This document shows positions 16,979-25,847 of a stretch of 32,448 bases of DNA, one piece after another. The notes below the pieces were generated by a model that was not told the origin of the DNA, ran no database searches, and was given only the letters and a program-made list of their open reading frames with translations. The stretch is from contig DYKB01000071.1 of the NCBI GenBank assembly GCA_020722815.1, positions 1 through 32,448 on the forward strand, read 5' to 3'. How positions within the stretch are numbered: the stretch's first letter is position 1; each line of letters begins with the position of its first letter. Origin of the DNA: Caldithrix sp. (GTDB taxonomy: Bacteria > Zhuqueibacterota > Zhuqueibacteria > Thermofontimicrobiales > Sulfurfontimicrobiaceae). The position numbers and the translations under genes were made by a program.

Positions 16979-17119
16979 GTATCTGTCTGCAAAAGCCTCC
17001 AGTACTGTCATTGCGAGGAGCGTTTTTTGCGACGAAGCAATCTTCTGCTGTTCTATTAGGGGATTGCTTCGGCAAAAAACGTGTCGCAATGACAGGATTT
17101 GGTATTTTCGGACAGACTC
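16979..17119. mobile_element. Palindromic element, GTATCTGTCTG ends, copy 2 (141 bp)
   Basis: Same family as 10700-10856 but inverted. Its left end (GTATCTGTCTGCAAAAGCC) matches the right end of copy 1, and its right end (GGTATTTTCGGACAGACTC) matches the left end of copy 1. TATTTA flanks both sides (16973-16978 and 17120-17125), a 6-bp duplication. The interior is a CTGTCATTGCGAGGAGCG...CGCAATGACAG palindrome. It sits about 30 bp upstream of rhaA and must lie near or in its promoter region. Confidence 0.82.
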
Positions 17120-17198
17120 TATTTAGATTAAGTATTGTTATGATAACCAACTTATGGCTGTTAAAACATATCCAATTACATTGAAAAAGTCAAATTAA

Positions 17199-17219
17199 AA
17201 TTTTCAGAATACGAAAATT
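17199..17219 (-). terminator. Weak terminator-like hairpin after the HD-GYP gene
   Basis: AATTTTC and GAAAATT pair around a 7-nt loop. The minus-strand sequence beyond is T-rich. It lies 11 bp after the stop at 17230. The stem is AT-only, so the call is tentative. Confidence 0.3.
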
Positions 17220-17229
17220 CCAGGTCAGT

Positions 17230-19941
17230 TTATGGAAAGGCTGGTTCAGAAAGATATTTAAAAAAATTATCCCGATATAAAGAATGAACCGCTTTGATGA
17301 TATTCGGATCAAATTTTTTGACTTGTGAAAGCAGGAGTTCGTTCATCACCTGATCAATATGAATCGCTGCCCGATAAGGCCGATGGTTGATCATCGCATC
17401 GACGGTATCCGCTACCGCTAAAATTCTTGATTCAAGACAAATTTCCTCCCCTTTCAAATGTTTGGGATAACCTGAACCATCGATGCGTTCGTGATGTTCT
17501 TCCACAAAGTTGGCGATGTGCTCAAAACGGGGTATTTTTCGCAAAATACTGGCCCCGATACTGGGATGAGTTTGAATGATGCTCATTTCCGCTTCGGAAA
17601 GCAATGAACTTTTGTTTAATATTTCAGCCGGAATCCCGATTTTGCCAACATCGAGAAAAAAGGCTGCCAGTTCAATCGCGTCAATTCGGGTTTTATCCAG
17701 TTTCATCAATTCTGAAATCGCAATCGAGAGTTTGGCCGTATTGCGTTGATGTCCGGCCGTATACGGATCCCGATGTTCGATCATTAATGAAATGGCTTCT
17801 TTTACGCCTGCTAATGTTTGTATGAGATGTTCTTCGGCGCGTTTTCGTTCGGTAATATCATGAATGACCCCACTGGCAGCCAAAATTTCGTTATTTTGTC
17901 GATATTGGATATGTTCATTAAATTCCATAATTCGATTTATATCACCAGTCGATAATTCAAGTTCAAATTTAAAATTCATACCATGTTCCCGAACCGTCTG
18001 TTTAAATCGTTTTAAAATCAATGGAATATTTTTACAGCCGTTTATAAAAGGCCTAAAAGCTTCAAATAGCTCCTTGCCAATCAGCAGGCTGGCAGGAATA
18101 TGATGAACTTTTTCAATTGTTGGAGAGATAAAAGTGATAACCCGATTTGAGTCGAGGGCATAGACGACTTCGGTTAAATTTTCCAGAATAACACGCAATT
18201 TTTCTTCATATTCCTGAATTTCAGCTTCTACAGACTTTTTTTCAGAAATATCCCTGATAATCCCCTGAAAACCGGTTATTTTTGAATGCTCAATAATTGG
18301 CGTAAATGTCGCATCCACATGATGAATTTTTTCCAAACGGTCAAAAACGCGAAATTCATAATTTATTGGAACTTTGCCACCAGCCAGGCTCTCCAGGGCT
18401 TTGGAAAGTAACCGCTGGTCTTCCGGATGCACAAATTGATGATAATTCAATCGAGTCGCTTCGGTGGTGGAAAATCCCGATAGTTCCGTAAATCGAGCAT
18501 TAACAAAAGTGAAACGGCCTGACAAATCAACCTGGATGACCATATCCTTTGCATTTTCAATCAGCAGTCGATAGCGTTCTTCTGATGCCTGCAATTTTTT
18601 ATAAAGATTTGAATTTTCCAGAACCATGGCTACTTTATTCGCGAATAGTTTTCCTAACCGAATGCCGGTTTTTGAAAAACCATCAACTTCATGACTGAAT
18701 AGAATCAACATACCGGATACTTTATTTTCATAAATGACGGGAATCCACATGGCGGATTTGATGGTTGAGTCAATCGGAATCCAGCGTTTGTCATTCTGCA
18801 CATTGCTGACACAAAGAATGGATTGTGTTGATGTAACAATCCCAATAATCCCATTTTGATCGCTATGATTGATATTTAAAAATTCCTGTCTGATCCGATT
18901 AAAAACTGAACGCGAGAAACCAACATGCGCCGCAATAGAAAAATTATTTTCATTTTCGTTATAAAGAGTTAAACACCCGCTATCGGCATTAACCGCGCGG
19001 GTGGCACCAATTAAAATTGATTGCATGAGATGATTTTGATCATGTAAAGTTGTGATATAATTACTTGCCTCCAACAGCAAGGAAAGCTCTTTTTCATGCC
19101 GACAAATTATATCGTTTTGTTTTTTTTGCTCGGTTATATCACGGGAGACACCTATACAATTTAGATGCGATCCATCCTCGCGCTGGATCAAACGGACATT
19201 GGTTTCCAGAAATTTGATACGTCCCGCTCTATCCCGTATCTGATAATCGATGGAAAAAATCGGGATGTGGTTTGAAATTGATTTTTGAAATAATTGACGA
19301 AATTGTTTTGCTTCGGCGGGATTAACAAAAAAATCAAATGGTTTCCGATGTTCCAGTTCAGCCGGTTCATACCCAAGTATCTGTAAAGATTGCTGACTAC
19401 AGAAGGTAAAGCGAAAATGCTCATCAATCTCCCAAACCCAATCCGGCAGACTCTCCAGCAGGGCCTGATAGCGTTTTTGTGAAACCATCAATTCTGTCAT
19501 GCACTCGCGAATTGTTTTTTCCAGATTACTGGTTTGATCCTGCAGCCGTTGGGTAAATTTTGTTTTATTTTGAATACCCTCATAGAACCGGCAAGCATCA
19601 TGAAGTTCTTCCTTAATTAATTCGGGATTGCAGGGTTTGGTGAGTAATTTGTAGACATGGCCACTATTGATGGCGTGCATCACCACGTCGATTTCAGCAT
19701 AGCCAGTCAAAATCATACGAATGATTTTGGGGTATCGTTCACGGACTATTTTTAAAAATTCTGTTCCCAAAATTCCGGGTAACCGATAATCGGCCAGTAT
19801 CACCTGAATCTGGTTCCTTTTCAGAACTTTAAGCGCATCCTCCGCCGAGTAGGAGGTTAAAACATGAAAGTCGGTTTCCAAAACCGGTCTTAGCGACCAA
19901 AGAATATCTTTTTCATCATCAACAATTAAGATCGAATTCAT
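17230..19941 (-). CDS. REC-PAS-GAF-PAS-PAS-HD-GYP signalling protein with altered HD dyad
   Basis: A 903-residue cytoplasmic protein. REC 1-125: Asp8-Asp9, phospho-acceptor Asp51 (ILADYRLPG), Thr79, Lys102 (LTKP). PAS about 150-275 (WVWEIDEHFRFTFCSQQ), GAF about 285-445, PAS about 455-575, PAS about 580-705. HD-GYP domain about 715-885. HD-GYP domains hydrolyse cyclic di-GMP at a metal centre. Here most signatures remain (RDPYTAGHQ, GKIGIP, THPSIGASIL, EEHHERIDGSGYP, ILAVADTVDAM). The HD dyad itself reads Leu763-Asp764 (AAFFLDVGKI), so one metal-binding His is missing. The start is firm: AAAGGAG lies five bases before the ATG. No adjoining histidine kinase gene was found. The architecture is secure; catalytic activity is doubtful. 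Confidence 0.93.
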   Translation of the reverse strand: MNSILIVDDEKDILWSLRPVLETDFHVLTSYSAEDALKVLKRNQIQVILADYRLPGILGTEFLKIVRERYPKIIRMILTGYAEIDVVMHAINSGHVYKLLTKPCNPELIKEELHDACRFYEGIQNKTKFTQRLQDQTSNLEKTIRECMTELMVSQKRYQALLESLPDWVWEIDEHFRFTFCSQQSLQILGYEPAELEHRKPFDFFVNPAEAKQFRQLFQKSISNHIPIFSIDYQIRDRAGRIKFLETNVRLIQREDGSHLNCIGVSRDITEQKKQNDIICRHEKELSLLLEASNYITTLHDQNHLMQSILIGATRAVNADSGCLTLYNENENNFSIAAHVGFSRSVFNRIRQEFLNINHSDQNGIIGIVTSTQSILCVSNVQNDKRWIPIDSTIKSAMWIPVIYENKVSGMLILFSHEVDGFSKTGIRLGKLFANKVAMVLENSNLYKKLQASEERYRLLIENAKDMVIQVDLSGRFTFVNARFTELSGFSTTEATRLNYHQFVHPEDQRLLSKALESLAGGKVPINYEFRVFDRLEKIHHVDATFTPIIEHSKITGFQGIIRDISEKKSVEAEIQEYEEKLRVILENLTEVVYALDSNRVITFISPTIEKVHHIPASLLIGKELFEAFRPFINGCKNIPLILKRFKQTVREHGMNFKFELELSTGDINRIMEFNEHIQYRQNNEILAASGVIHDITERKRAEEHLIQTLAGVKEAISLMIEHRDPYTAGHQRNTAKLSIAISELMKLDKTRIDAIELAAFFLDVGKIGIPAEILNKSSLLSEAEMSIIQTHPSIGASILRKIPRFEHIANFVEEHHERIDGSGYPKHLKGEEICLESRILAVADTVDAMINHRPYRAAIHIDQVMNELLLSQVKKFDPNIIKAVHSLYRDNFFKYLSEPAFP

Positions 19942-20404
19942 CTGGACTCCTTTAGCCGAACCGTCAGAAACATTAGCTGGAAGAGATTTCCATGGTCGAG
20001 CTTGGTTATTACCGCAATTAAATTAACAAAATTTTTCACTCCGCTGGGAAATGTGCTGGACACCCCCGTTTGAATATGAGATGAAACACCAGGTAAAAAT
20101 CTAATATTAAAATTGTTGTAAATATAAAAAAATATCGCGACGACTCATTGGTTGAAAGTCTGATCATTTCCGGTTGAGGGTTAAAAAATATGAAAAACGA
20201 AAGTTTCTAGCCATGAACCCTGAACCAGCGAACCTGAGTCGTCTCCAAATATCCAATAAATCATCAATTGAGGGAATGTATTTAGTATCTTATCAAAAAA
20301 ATGTGATAAAAAATACCCTTTCGACAAGCTCAGGGAGCGATAACTGCCGGTGGCTGAGCCTATCGAAGCCAATTTTGCCATTGAATTTTGAGCTGATACG
20401 CTAT
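19942..20404. other. Gene-free spacer between the rhodanese and HD-GYP genes
   Basis: No supported gene is present. The HD-GYP promoter should lie near 19945-20050 on the minus strand but was not recognised. The only structured part is the palindrome at 20316-20370. Confidence 0.5.
20316..20370. repeat. TTCGACAAGCTCAG-type palindrome
   Basis: CCCTTTCGACAAGCTCAGG is mirrored by CTGAGCCTATCGAAGCC around a CCGGTGG-containing centre. Sequences of this type are a widespread interspersed palindrome in many bacteria. It lies 35 bp downstream of the rhodanese stop on the minus strand and may terminate that transcript. Confidence 0.7.
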
Positions 20405-20809
20405 TTACTTTACCAATGACCATGTCCAGAATTTGAGGCCACCATCGATTCTTCGCACCCGCAAAAAACCATTTTCACGCAGGTGACGTGATACCAGCAA
20501 ACTCCTTTTTCCATCACTACAATACAGGATAATATCCTGATTCTTCGGCAATTGGTTAACGTTGAGAAAAATATCCTTCGCGGGGAATAATCGCGCCTTT
20601 TCGATATGTCCGGCATAATATTCATCAGCCGTTCGGACATCCAATAATAAAAAATCAGCATTCGTATCCAGGCGGTTTTTTAATTCCTGCGCTGAAATGC
20701 CAAATTCACGATTTTCCCGGATTACCTGATTACTGCAGTGCCAAAGACTTCCTGCCAGGAGAATAACGAAAAATATCCAGTTAAATTTTTTAAAAATCAT
20801 CGTGCTCAT
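20405..20809 (-). CDS. Envelope-anchored single-domain rhodanese
   Basis: A 134-residue protein. Residues 9-25 form a hydrophobic signal ending SLWHC. Cys25 could be lipidated, although His at -1 is atypical; otherwise the segment is a signal anchor. The rhodanese domain (about 36-134) has LLDVRTADEYYAGHIEKA and the active-site loop YCSDGKRS with Cys97. Such domains transfer sulfane sulfur or bind persulfide; the physiological role here is unknown. It lies 39 bp downstream of the PQQ-propeller gene on the same strand, probably one operon. AGGAAG is very close to the first ATG (20809), and a second in-frame ATG is at 20800, so the start is slightly uncertain. Confidence 0.88.
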   Translation of the reverse strand: MSTMIFKKFNWIFFVILLAGSLWHCSNQVIRENREFGISAQELKNRLDTNADFLLLDVRTADEYYAGHIEKARLFPAKDIFLNVNQLPKNQDIILYCSDGKRSLLVSRHLRENGFLRVRRIDGGLKFWTWSLVK

Positions 20810-20848
20810 CTTCCTGATTAAATTAATCCTGTTCTAAAATTGAATTTC

Positions 20849-21991
20849 TTACAACTTTTTTGAGCGAAAAGCATAAACAAAATTATTTTCCGAAGCCCCG
20901 AAAAGATAACCATTTGAAATGACCGGCGTCGTACGAATACGACCTTTTGTTTCGTACTGCCATAACGGATTGCCCGTTTTGATGTCCAGCGCATAATAAT
21001 TCTTATCCGCTGAACCCACAATCACCGCCTGCTGTGTAATAACAGGAGCCGTGGTGATAATACTCTGCGCCTGAAATTTCCAAACGAGTGATCCATCTGC
21101 CCGATTTAGACAATAGAGGTAATAATCATTCGAACCCACCCAGATAAAGTCATCTGCCACGGCAACCGCTTGTGTAATTTTAGCAGCGGTTGGAAATTTC
21201 CAGATTAAATGACCGTTATTTAAGTTCAATGCATACAAATTGTTATCAAATGAACCAATATAAACGATACTATCCTGAATAACGGGCGTAGCATATAGTG
21301 TTCCACTCGTCTGAAATGTCCATTTCTCGAGGCCGTTCTCAGCATTCAGTGCATAAACAAGGCCGTTGTCACTTCCGCCTACCAGAATATTATCTTTTAA
21401 TGCTGGTGAACTCCGTAATTGTGAATTTGTTTTATAGGTCCACACTTTTTTGCCAGTGGTCAACTCATAGCGATCCACATGCTGGTACAGCGCAGCAACA
21501 TAGACTGATTGATCCACCACCAACGGTTCGGTTGGAAGGTCCCCAGCATCCACTTCCCAGAGATATTTTCCACGCGATAAATCATAAACGAACAGCGTAT
21601 TTTTTCCATAACGACTGGCGATCACCAGCAAATGGTCCTGAATTGCACAGGTACTGGAAAATCGCATTTTGAAACGTCCAATTTTTTTCCCGTCGGCGGC
21701 ATTTAACGCAAAAACATATCTATCTTTACAACCGAAATAAAGTACGTCATTCTGCAATATTAACGTCGGCTCCACGGCGGAATTGGGTTCGAAGGTCCAG
21801 GCTAATTCCAGCGGGAATTCAAGTCGGGCTTTGGGCATTCCCGAACGGGCTGGATTGCCACCTGAAATCGGCCAGTCAATAGCAGATACGGTTTTTTCTT
21901 TATTTGGTTTTAGAATGATTCGTTGACAATTATACTGCGAAATTAACAGGCTGAAACTGATGATAAATAATTTAAAAAATCGTTTATTCAA
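20849..21991 (-). CDS. PQQ-type beta-propeller envelope protein (BamB-like)
   Basis: A 380-residue protein. The signal ends SQYNC, so Cys22 may carry lipid with an unusual Asn at -1. After DWPISGGNPARSG come about seven propeller blades of the PQQ-repeat type, with recurring YALN, GKKVWTY, GSLVWKF and GNPLWQY motifs (about residues 60-375). Proteins of this shape include BamB, a scaffold of the outer-membrane beta-barrel assembly machine; the repeats here do not imply a PQQ cofactor. A role in envelope assembly is inferred only from the family and from the beta-barrel gene immediately upstream on the same strand. The rhodanese gene follows after 39 bp. AAGGA lies about 11 bp before the ATG. 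Confidence 0.87.
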   Translation of the reverse strand: MNKRFFKLFIISFSLLISQYNCQRIILKPNKEKTVSAIDWPISGGNPARSGMPKARLEFPLELAWTFEPNSAVEPTLILQNDVLYFGCKDRYVFALNAADGKKIGRFKMRFSSTCAIQDHLLVIASRYGKNTLFVYDLSRGKYLWEVDAGDLPTEPLVVDQSVYVAALYQHVDRYELTTGKKVWTYKTNSQLRSSPALKDNILVGGSDNGLVYALNAENGLEKWTFQTSGTLYATPVIQDSIVYIGSFDNNLYALNLNNGHLIWKFPTAAKITQAVAVADDFIWVGSNDYYLYCLNRADGSLVWKFQAQSIITTAPVITQQAVIVGSADKNYYALDIKTGNPLWQYETKGRIRTTPVISNGYLFGASENNFVYAFRSKKL

Positions 21992-22121
21992 ATCTATTTC
22001 CTTATCTCAATTTAGGTTGATAACTCAATCTGATGTTGATATTTATTTACTATCGTACACTTTTTTATAAATTCTCTTTAAACCACACTTTAGATCCTCA
22101 CCCCAACCCTCTCCCAAAGGA

Positions 22122-22395
22122 CTGATCTTGTCCCATATCTCGTAACTGGACAGGGGCAGAGGATGTTAAATTGGAATCGAGCGCCAAAAAGTGCCAATTT
22201 TTTGCCAGTCGCTCGTTTGAACTCATCCCGCCAACCCCCTTCTCTTGAGAAGAGAAGGAGGGAGAGACCGGTTTCTCCCCCTCTCTTTTCAAGAGAGGGG
22301 GCCGGAGGGTGAGTTCAAAAGGTGCCGGTTTCGTTCTCATTCTCCGCCATTTTACCATCTCCCCGTGTCCAGTAAAAAATGTGGGACACGATCAG
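22122..22395. mobile_element. Nested element, 274 bp, CTGATC...GATCAG ends, second copy
   Basis: The ends CTGATCTTGTCCCATAT and ATGTGGGACACGATCAG are inverted repeats. The flanks are CCCAAAGGA (22113-22121) and CCCAAAGGG (22396-22404), a 9-bp duplication with one change. The target is the reverse complement of the CCCTTTGGG hit by the other copy (10033-10305), so both copies entered the same kind of palindrome centre. Confidence 0.85.
22219..22316. repeat. Innermost palindrome, GAACTCATCCC...GGGTGAGTTC, second copy
   Basis: The outer arms GAACTCA and TGAGTTC pair and enclose two hairpins (CTTCTCTTGAGAAGAGAAG and CTCTCTTTTCAAGAGAG). It matches 10131-10226. Confidence 0.8.
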
Positions 22396-22471
22396 CCCAA
22401 AGGGAGAGGGTTAGGGTGCGGAGTTAGATTTAGCGATTTTAAAAAATGTACGGTAGCAAAGATATTTAAAA

Positions 22472-25306
22472 TTAATAATCCCAACCAAAGAAAAATTGTT
22501 TAAAAGTTCCGCGATTAAGTTTAAAATCGGCATCTTTCCAGGGGCCATCGATATGATTGATAGAATAAGTCCTTCCATAATCAAATCGCAAAACCAGCAC
22601 GCCCCCCAGACGAAAACGAATACCAACCCCATAGCTGCCCAACGCCGTGGCTAGATGATCATTCCAGGCATTCCCCAGATCCGCAAATAAAGCACCCCGA
22701 ATGGAGCTAAATCCAATACCCCCAAATGGAAAATTGACCCAGAAATAATCAATAAATGGAAAACGAAATTCATTATTAATCAGGAATAATTTCGAGCCCC
22801 AAATTGACCACCGTCGATAACCGCGTAAATCCCAACTCCCCCCCATGTAGAAAGGCAAAGCTTCCTTTCCATGATTATACATGAGCATCAACCGCGTTGC
22901 ATAACAGGTTCGTAAACTGGTGCGCCAATATTTCCGATAATCACCGATGACTGTATAAAAATTAACGAGCGATTTATTAATATCCAGCGTATTTCCAATC
23001 GTAAATTTATAACGTTCACCATCCATTGGCCCGGATGGCCCCCACAATGAATTATCTTGGATATAACTGATATAGTTGGAAAAAAGCAAAGCATTTAAAT
23101 TTTTATAGCCATACCAGTCTTTATTCGATTGCCGGATATTGATGCTTCCCTCAATCCGATTAAACGAAGAAAAGGGATAGCTGGCCGCGACAAAGCCCCC
23201 ATAGCGTCGTTCATAGAAGAAACCTTCCGCATAATTATAATATTGCCCGGCGAAATGATAGGCGCCAACGGCCAGATTTGTCCGTTTCGATAAATCCACA
23301 CGGGATACTGCCAGATTGAAACTTTTTAGAAAATCACTTCGGGTTTGTGCGTTATTGAAAATCAGGAAAAAATATTGATAATTCCCCAACATATCTGTCA
23401 TCGCCAGTTGTGCGCCCCCGGAAACACCAAAAATCGGATCCTGAGAGATTGTACTCTGGGCAACATCCAGACTGAATTTATTCCGATAGCGATTGGTGGA
23501 ACTAATCATTTTTCCACCCAGTTTTTTAACCTGCCAGGAAGATTCAGCCAGTGGAACACTCTCCATCGGCGTTGGTGGGGCAGCTTCAAATTTTTTCAAA
23601 ATACCGGGCAATTCCATAATCTGCATGGAAAAGTTGTCCAATGCCGTAAAAAGTAAACTCCCATCGTCGGTCCAGATAGGATCATAAGCCCCGGTCGTAA
23701 AATTTGTTAATTGCTTGAGTTTGGTATCGTGATGCGATTCATCGGCTTCAATCATCCAGATATTGTAAACGCCGTTCCGGTCCGAAGTAAAAGTAATAAA
23801 TTTTCCATCAGGGGACCAGACCGGTGAATAATCATTAAATCGTTCAGCAGTGATATGATGAATGGTTCCTTTCTGCAGATTTAACATAAAAATATTATAA
23901 ATTCCCTCTTTTCCCAGGGCCGAACGATCCGATGAGAAAAGAATATTGTTCCCATCCGGCGACCAGGCCGGATCGCGATCTTCGTAGAAATCGTTGGTAA
24001 GTTTTTGCAGTTCGTCCGTCGCCAGTTCATAAATATAGAGATCATTCATGCCGCCAAAATTGCTGGCCGAAAAAACCAGCTTTTTTCCATCGGGTGACCA
24101 GGCCGGCGAAGAAACCGTGACCAGTTTTTCAAAACTCAGCTTGTGCAAAATTTCCCGCTTTTTCATATCATAAATATGGATCACATCATTTGCACCACTC
24201 TTGGAAATAAAAGCGAGGTGTCCATTTGCATTGATATTGATTTTACTGCGCAGCAGATGAAATTCCTCGAATTCCGAAGTCCTTCCCGATTCGATCAGCG
24301 TCTCTATCTTTGGTTTCTTTGGGGGATCGACAATATCCTGCATATAGATAGTTGAATAGCCGGTTTGATTGGCGACATAAATTACTTTCCGTTGCTCGCC
24401 TTCTTTATAAAAGACCGGCTTCGCATTAAAACCCCGGCCGGTAATCGGTTTTGAAACCATGCGGGGGAAATCATTCTGTTCCAGCAGCGGGTAGCGCGTT
24501 TTTTTGAGGTGGTAAAGCCATTTTTCATCAAATTCTTTATAATCCAGCCCAATCGTTAACTTCATGGTCAGGGAAAAATTATCTTCTTTCCAGATATTAT
24601 CCATCAACTGAAGAATTTTCTCCTCACCATAGTTTTCGGCTAGATATTTCAGGATAAATTGTCCTTCTTTATACATTAAAAATGAACCATTAATCTGAAA
24701 CATATTCTTCACGGAGACGATATACCCGCTGAGTACAGCATCCCGAATAAACATTTCCGCTTCCGAGTCCCAACCTTCGGACCAATATTCTGCCAGACCT
24801 TCGATAAACCAGAGCGGCAAATCCGGATAGGTCATAATTTTATGATCCGTCATAATTCGCTGGACTTTGCTGTGCATGAATACGTGGATTAATTCGTGCC
24901 GGATAACGTGTTTAAAATCATTCACCGAGCCATTGAATGGAACCACCACGCGACCTTTCATAAATTCAAAAAAGCCACCAACCCCTTCAGGTATCAGGGA
25001 GGGCAAAATATTGGTTTGTTGAAAGTGATTTTCATTTGAATAGAAGATAAGCGGAATACGACGGGTGATATTATGATCAAATTTATCTTCCAAAATTTTA
25101 TAAGACTCCTCGGCAAATGCAGCACCTATTTGTGCAATTTCTTCCATTTCCGGATAAAAATATATGTCAAAATGCACTGTTTTTAAAATGTGCCAATCAA
25201 ATTGATTATATTGGACCTTATTCCGCCCAAAATAATATTGCGCTGAAAGAATATGAATCCCAGCCAGCAATAGTATCAAAACTTTAAAAGTCAAATTTCG
25301 TTTCAA
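22472..25306 (-). CDS. Outer-membrane fusion: zinc-peptidase-like domain, PD40/TolB propeller, C-terminal beta-barrel
   Basis: A 944-residue protein. The start is TTG at 25306: TGA lies directly upstream in frame, GGGA is seven bases away, and the signal peptide (1-22, ending LSAQ) begins at once. Residues about 40-290 resemble peptidase MA-type gluzincins: HELIH (137-141) with WFIEGLAEYWSEG downstream supplying Glu169 or Glu173 as third zinc ligand. Residues about 340-590 carry PD40 blades (AWSPDGKKLVF, AWSPDGNNILF, VWSPDGKFITF). Residues about 610-944 are alternating beta-strands of an Omp85/surface-antigen-like barrel, ending FKQFFFGWDY. Secretion and outer-membrane location are likely. 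The BamB-like gene lies downstream on the same strand, separated by element C. Catalytic activity is unproven. Confidence 0.9.
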   Translation of the reverse strand: MKRNLTFKVLILLLAGIHILSAQYYFGRNKVQYNQFDWHILKTVHFDIYFYPEMEEIAQIGAAFAEESYKILEDKFDHNITRRIPLIFYSNENHFQQTNILPSLIPEGVGGFFEFMKGRVVVPFNGSVNDFKHVIRHELIHVFMHSKVQRIMTDHKIMTYPDLPLWFIEGLAEYWSEGWDSEAEMFIRDAVLSGYIVSVKNMFQINGSFLMYKEGQFILKYLAENYGEEKILQLMDNIWKEDNFSLTMKLTIGLDYKEFDEKWLYHLKKTRYPLLEQNDFPRMVSKPITGRGFNAKPVFYKEGEQRKVIYVANQTGYSTIYMQDIVDPPKKPKIETLIESGRTSEFEEFHLLRSKININANGHLAFISKSGANDVIHIYDMKKREILHKLSFEKLVTVSSPAWSPDGKKLVFSASNFGGMNDLYIYELATDELQKLTNDFYEDRDPAWSPDGNNILFSSDRSALGKEGIYNIFMLNLQKGTIHHITAERFNDYSPVWSPDGKFITFTSDRNGVYNIWMIEADESHHDTKLKQLTNFTTGAYDPIWTDDGSLLFTALDNFSMQIMELPGILKKFEAAPPTPMESVPLAESSWQVKKLGGKMISSTNRYRNKFSLDVAQSTISQDPIFGVSGGAQLAMTDMLGNYQYFFLIFNNAQTRSDFLKSFNLAVSRVDLSKRTNLAVGAYHFAGQYYNYAEGFFYERRYGGFVAASYPFSSFNRIEGSINIRQSNKDWYGYKNLNALLFSNYISYIQDNSLWGPSGPMDGERYKFTIGNTLDINKSLVNFYTVIGDYRKYWRTSLRTCYATRLMLMYNHGKEALPFYMGGSWDLRGYRRWSIWGSKLFLINNEFRFPFIDYFWVNFPFGGIGFSSIRGALFADLGNAWNDHLATALGSYGVGIRFRLGGVLVLRFDYGRTYSINHIDGPWKDADFKLNRGTFKQFFFGWDY

Positions 25307-25346
25307 TCAAATGTCCCTTTTTTATGATACGAAGTGCAATAAATAT

Positions 25347-25403
25347 TTTGTTACCTTACACTTTTTAATGACGCGAGATTTATAAAAAGTGTACAGTAGT
25401 ATA
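25347..25403. mobile_element. Minimal TIR element, copy D (57 bp, empty)
   Basis: The two ends (TTTGTTACCTTACACTTTTT and, reversed, TATACTACTGTACACTTTTT) are separated by only about 17 bp. A perfect 8-bp duplication ATAAATAT flanks it (25339-25346 and 25404-25411). It lacks the internal palindrome, showing that the two ends alone define the transposed unit. Confidence 0.88.
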
Positions 25404-25847
25404 ATAAATATTAATCAAATTATGCCATAAATCGTCAAACAGCATACATTTTTTTTATTATTATGCTAATTTTTTATATTTTTCCACATTTAGTCTTAAG
25501 TGACAATAGAATATTTTTGCCCATTCCCTAACATCAACATAATTCGAAATGAATTTAGTTCAAATTTATCTCGAAATCAAGTCCCAATATGATTTTTCTG
25601 GAATTAAATTGAATTTCAATCTCAACTGCAAGATTTCAATTTCTTCAAATAGTTAAGTTTTCATATTGCCTAACCCTGAACCGGCGCAGTTGCGAATAAA
25701 ATATGAAATCATTGCCCCAATTTTGTATTATAAAAATAAACAAATTTTATGGAAATCAGTTCCATATTCCTTGATGATTGAAAGAAATAGTCATCATGCA
25801 TTTTCTTCAAATAGCACTTGCTTCTCAAACACTAATTTATTATTTTC

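Larger units (their letters stand above)
22046..22460. mobile_element. Non-autonomous TIR element, copy C (415 bp, carries nested elements)
   Basis: The ends are TTTACTATCGTACACTTTTT and, reversed, TTTGCTACCGTACATTTTTT. A perfect 8-bp duplication GATATTTA flanks it (22038-22045 and 22461-22468). It contains a CCCTCACCC-type palindrome whose centre is split by the element at 22122-22395. It lies 11 bp after the stop of the barrel fusion gene, between two same-strand genes. Confidence 0.9.

Noticed and set aside
22245..22503. Short frames across element C
   Set aside because: Same reason: translations of palindromic repeat DNA.
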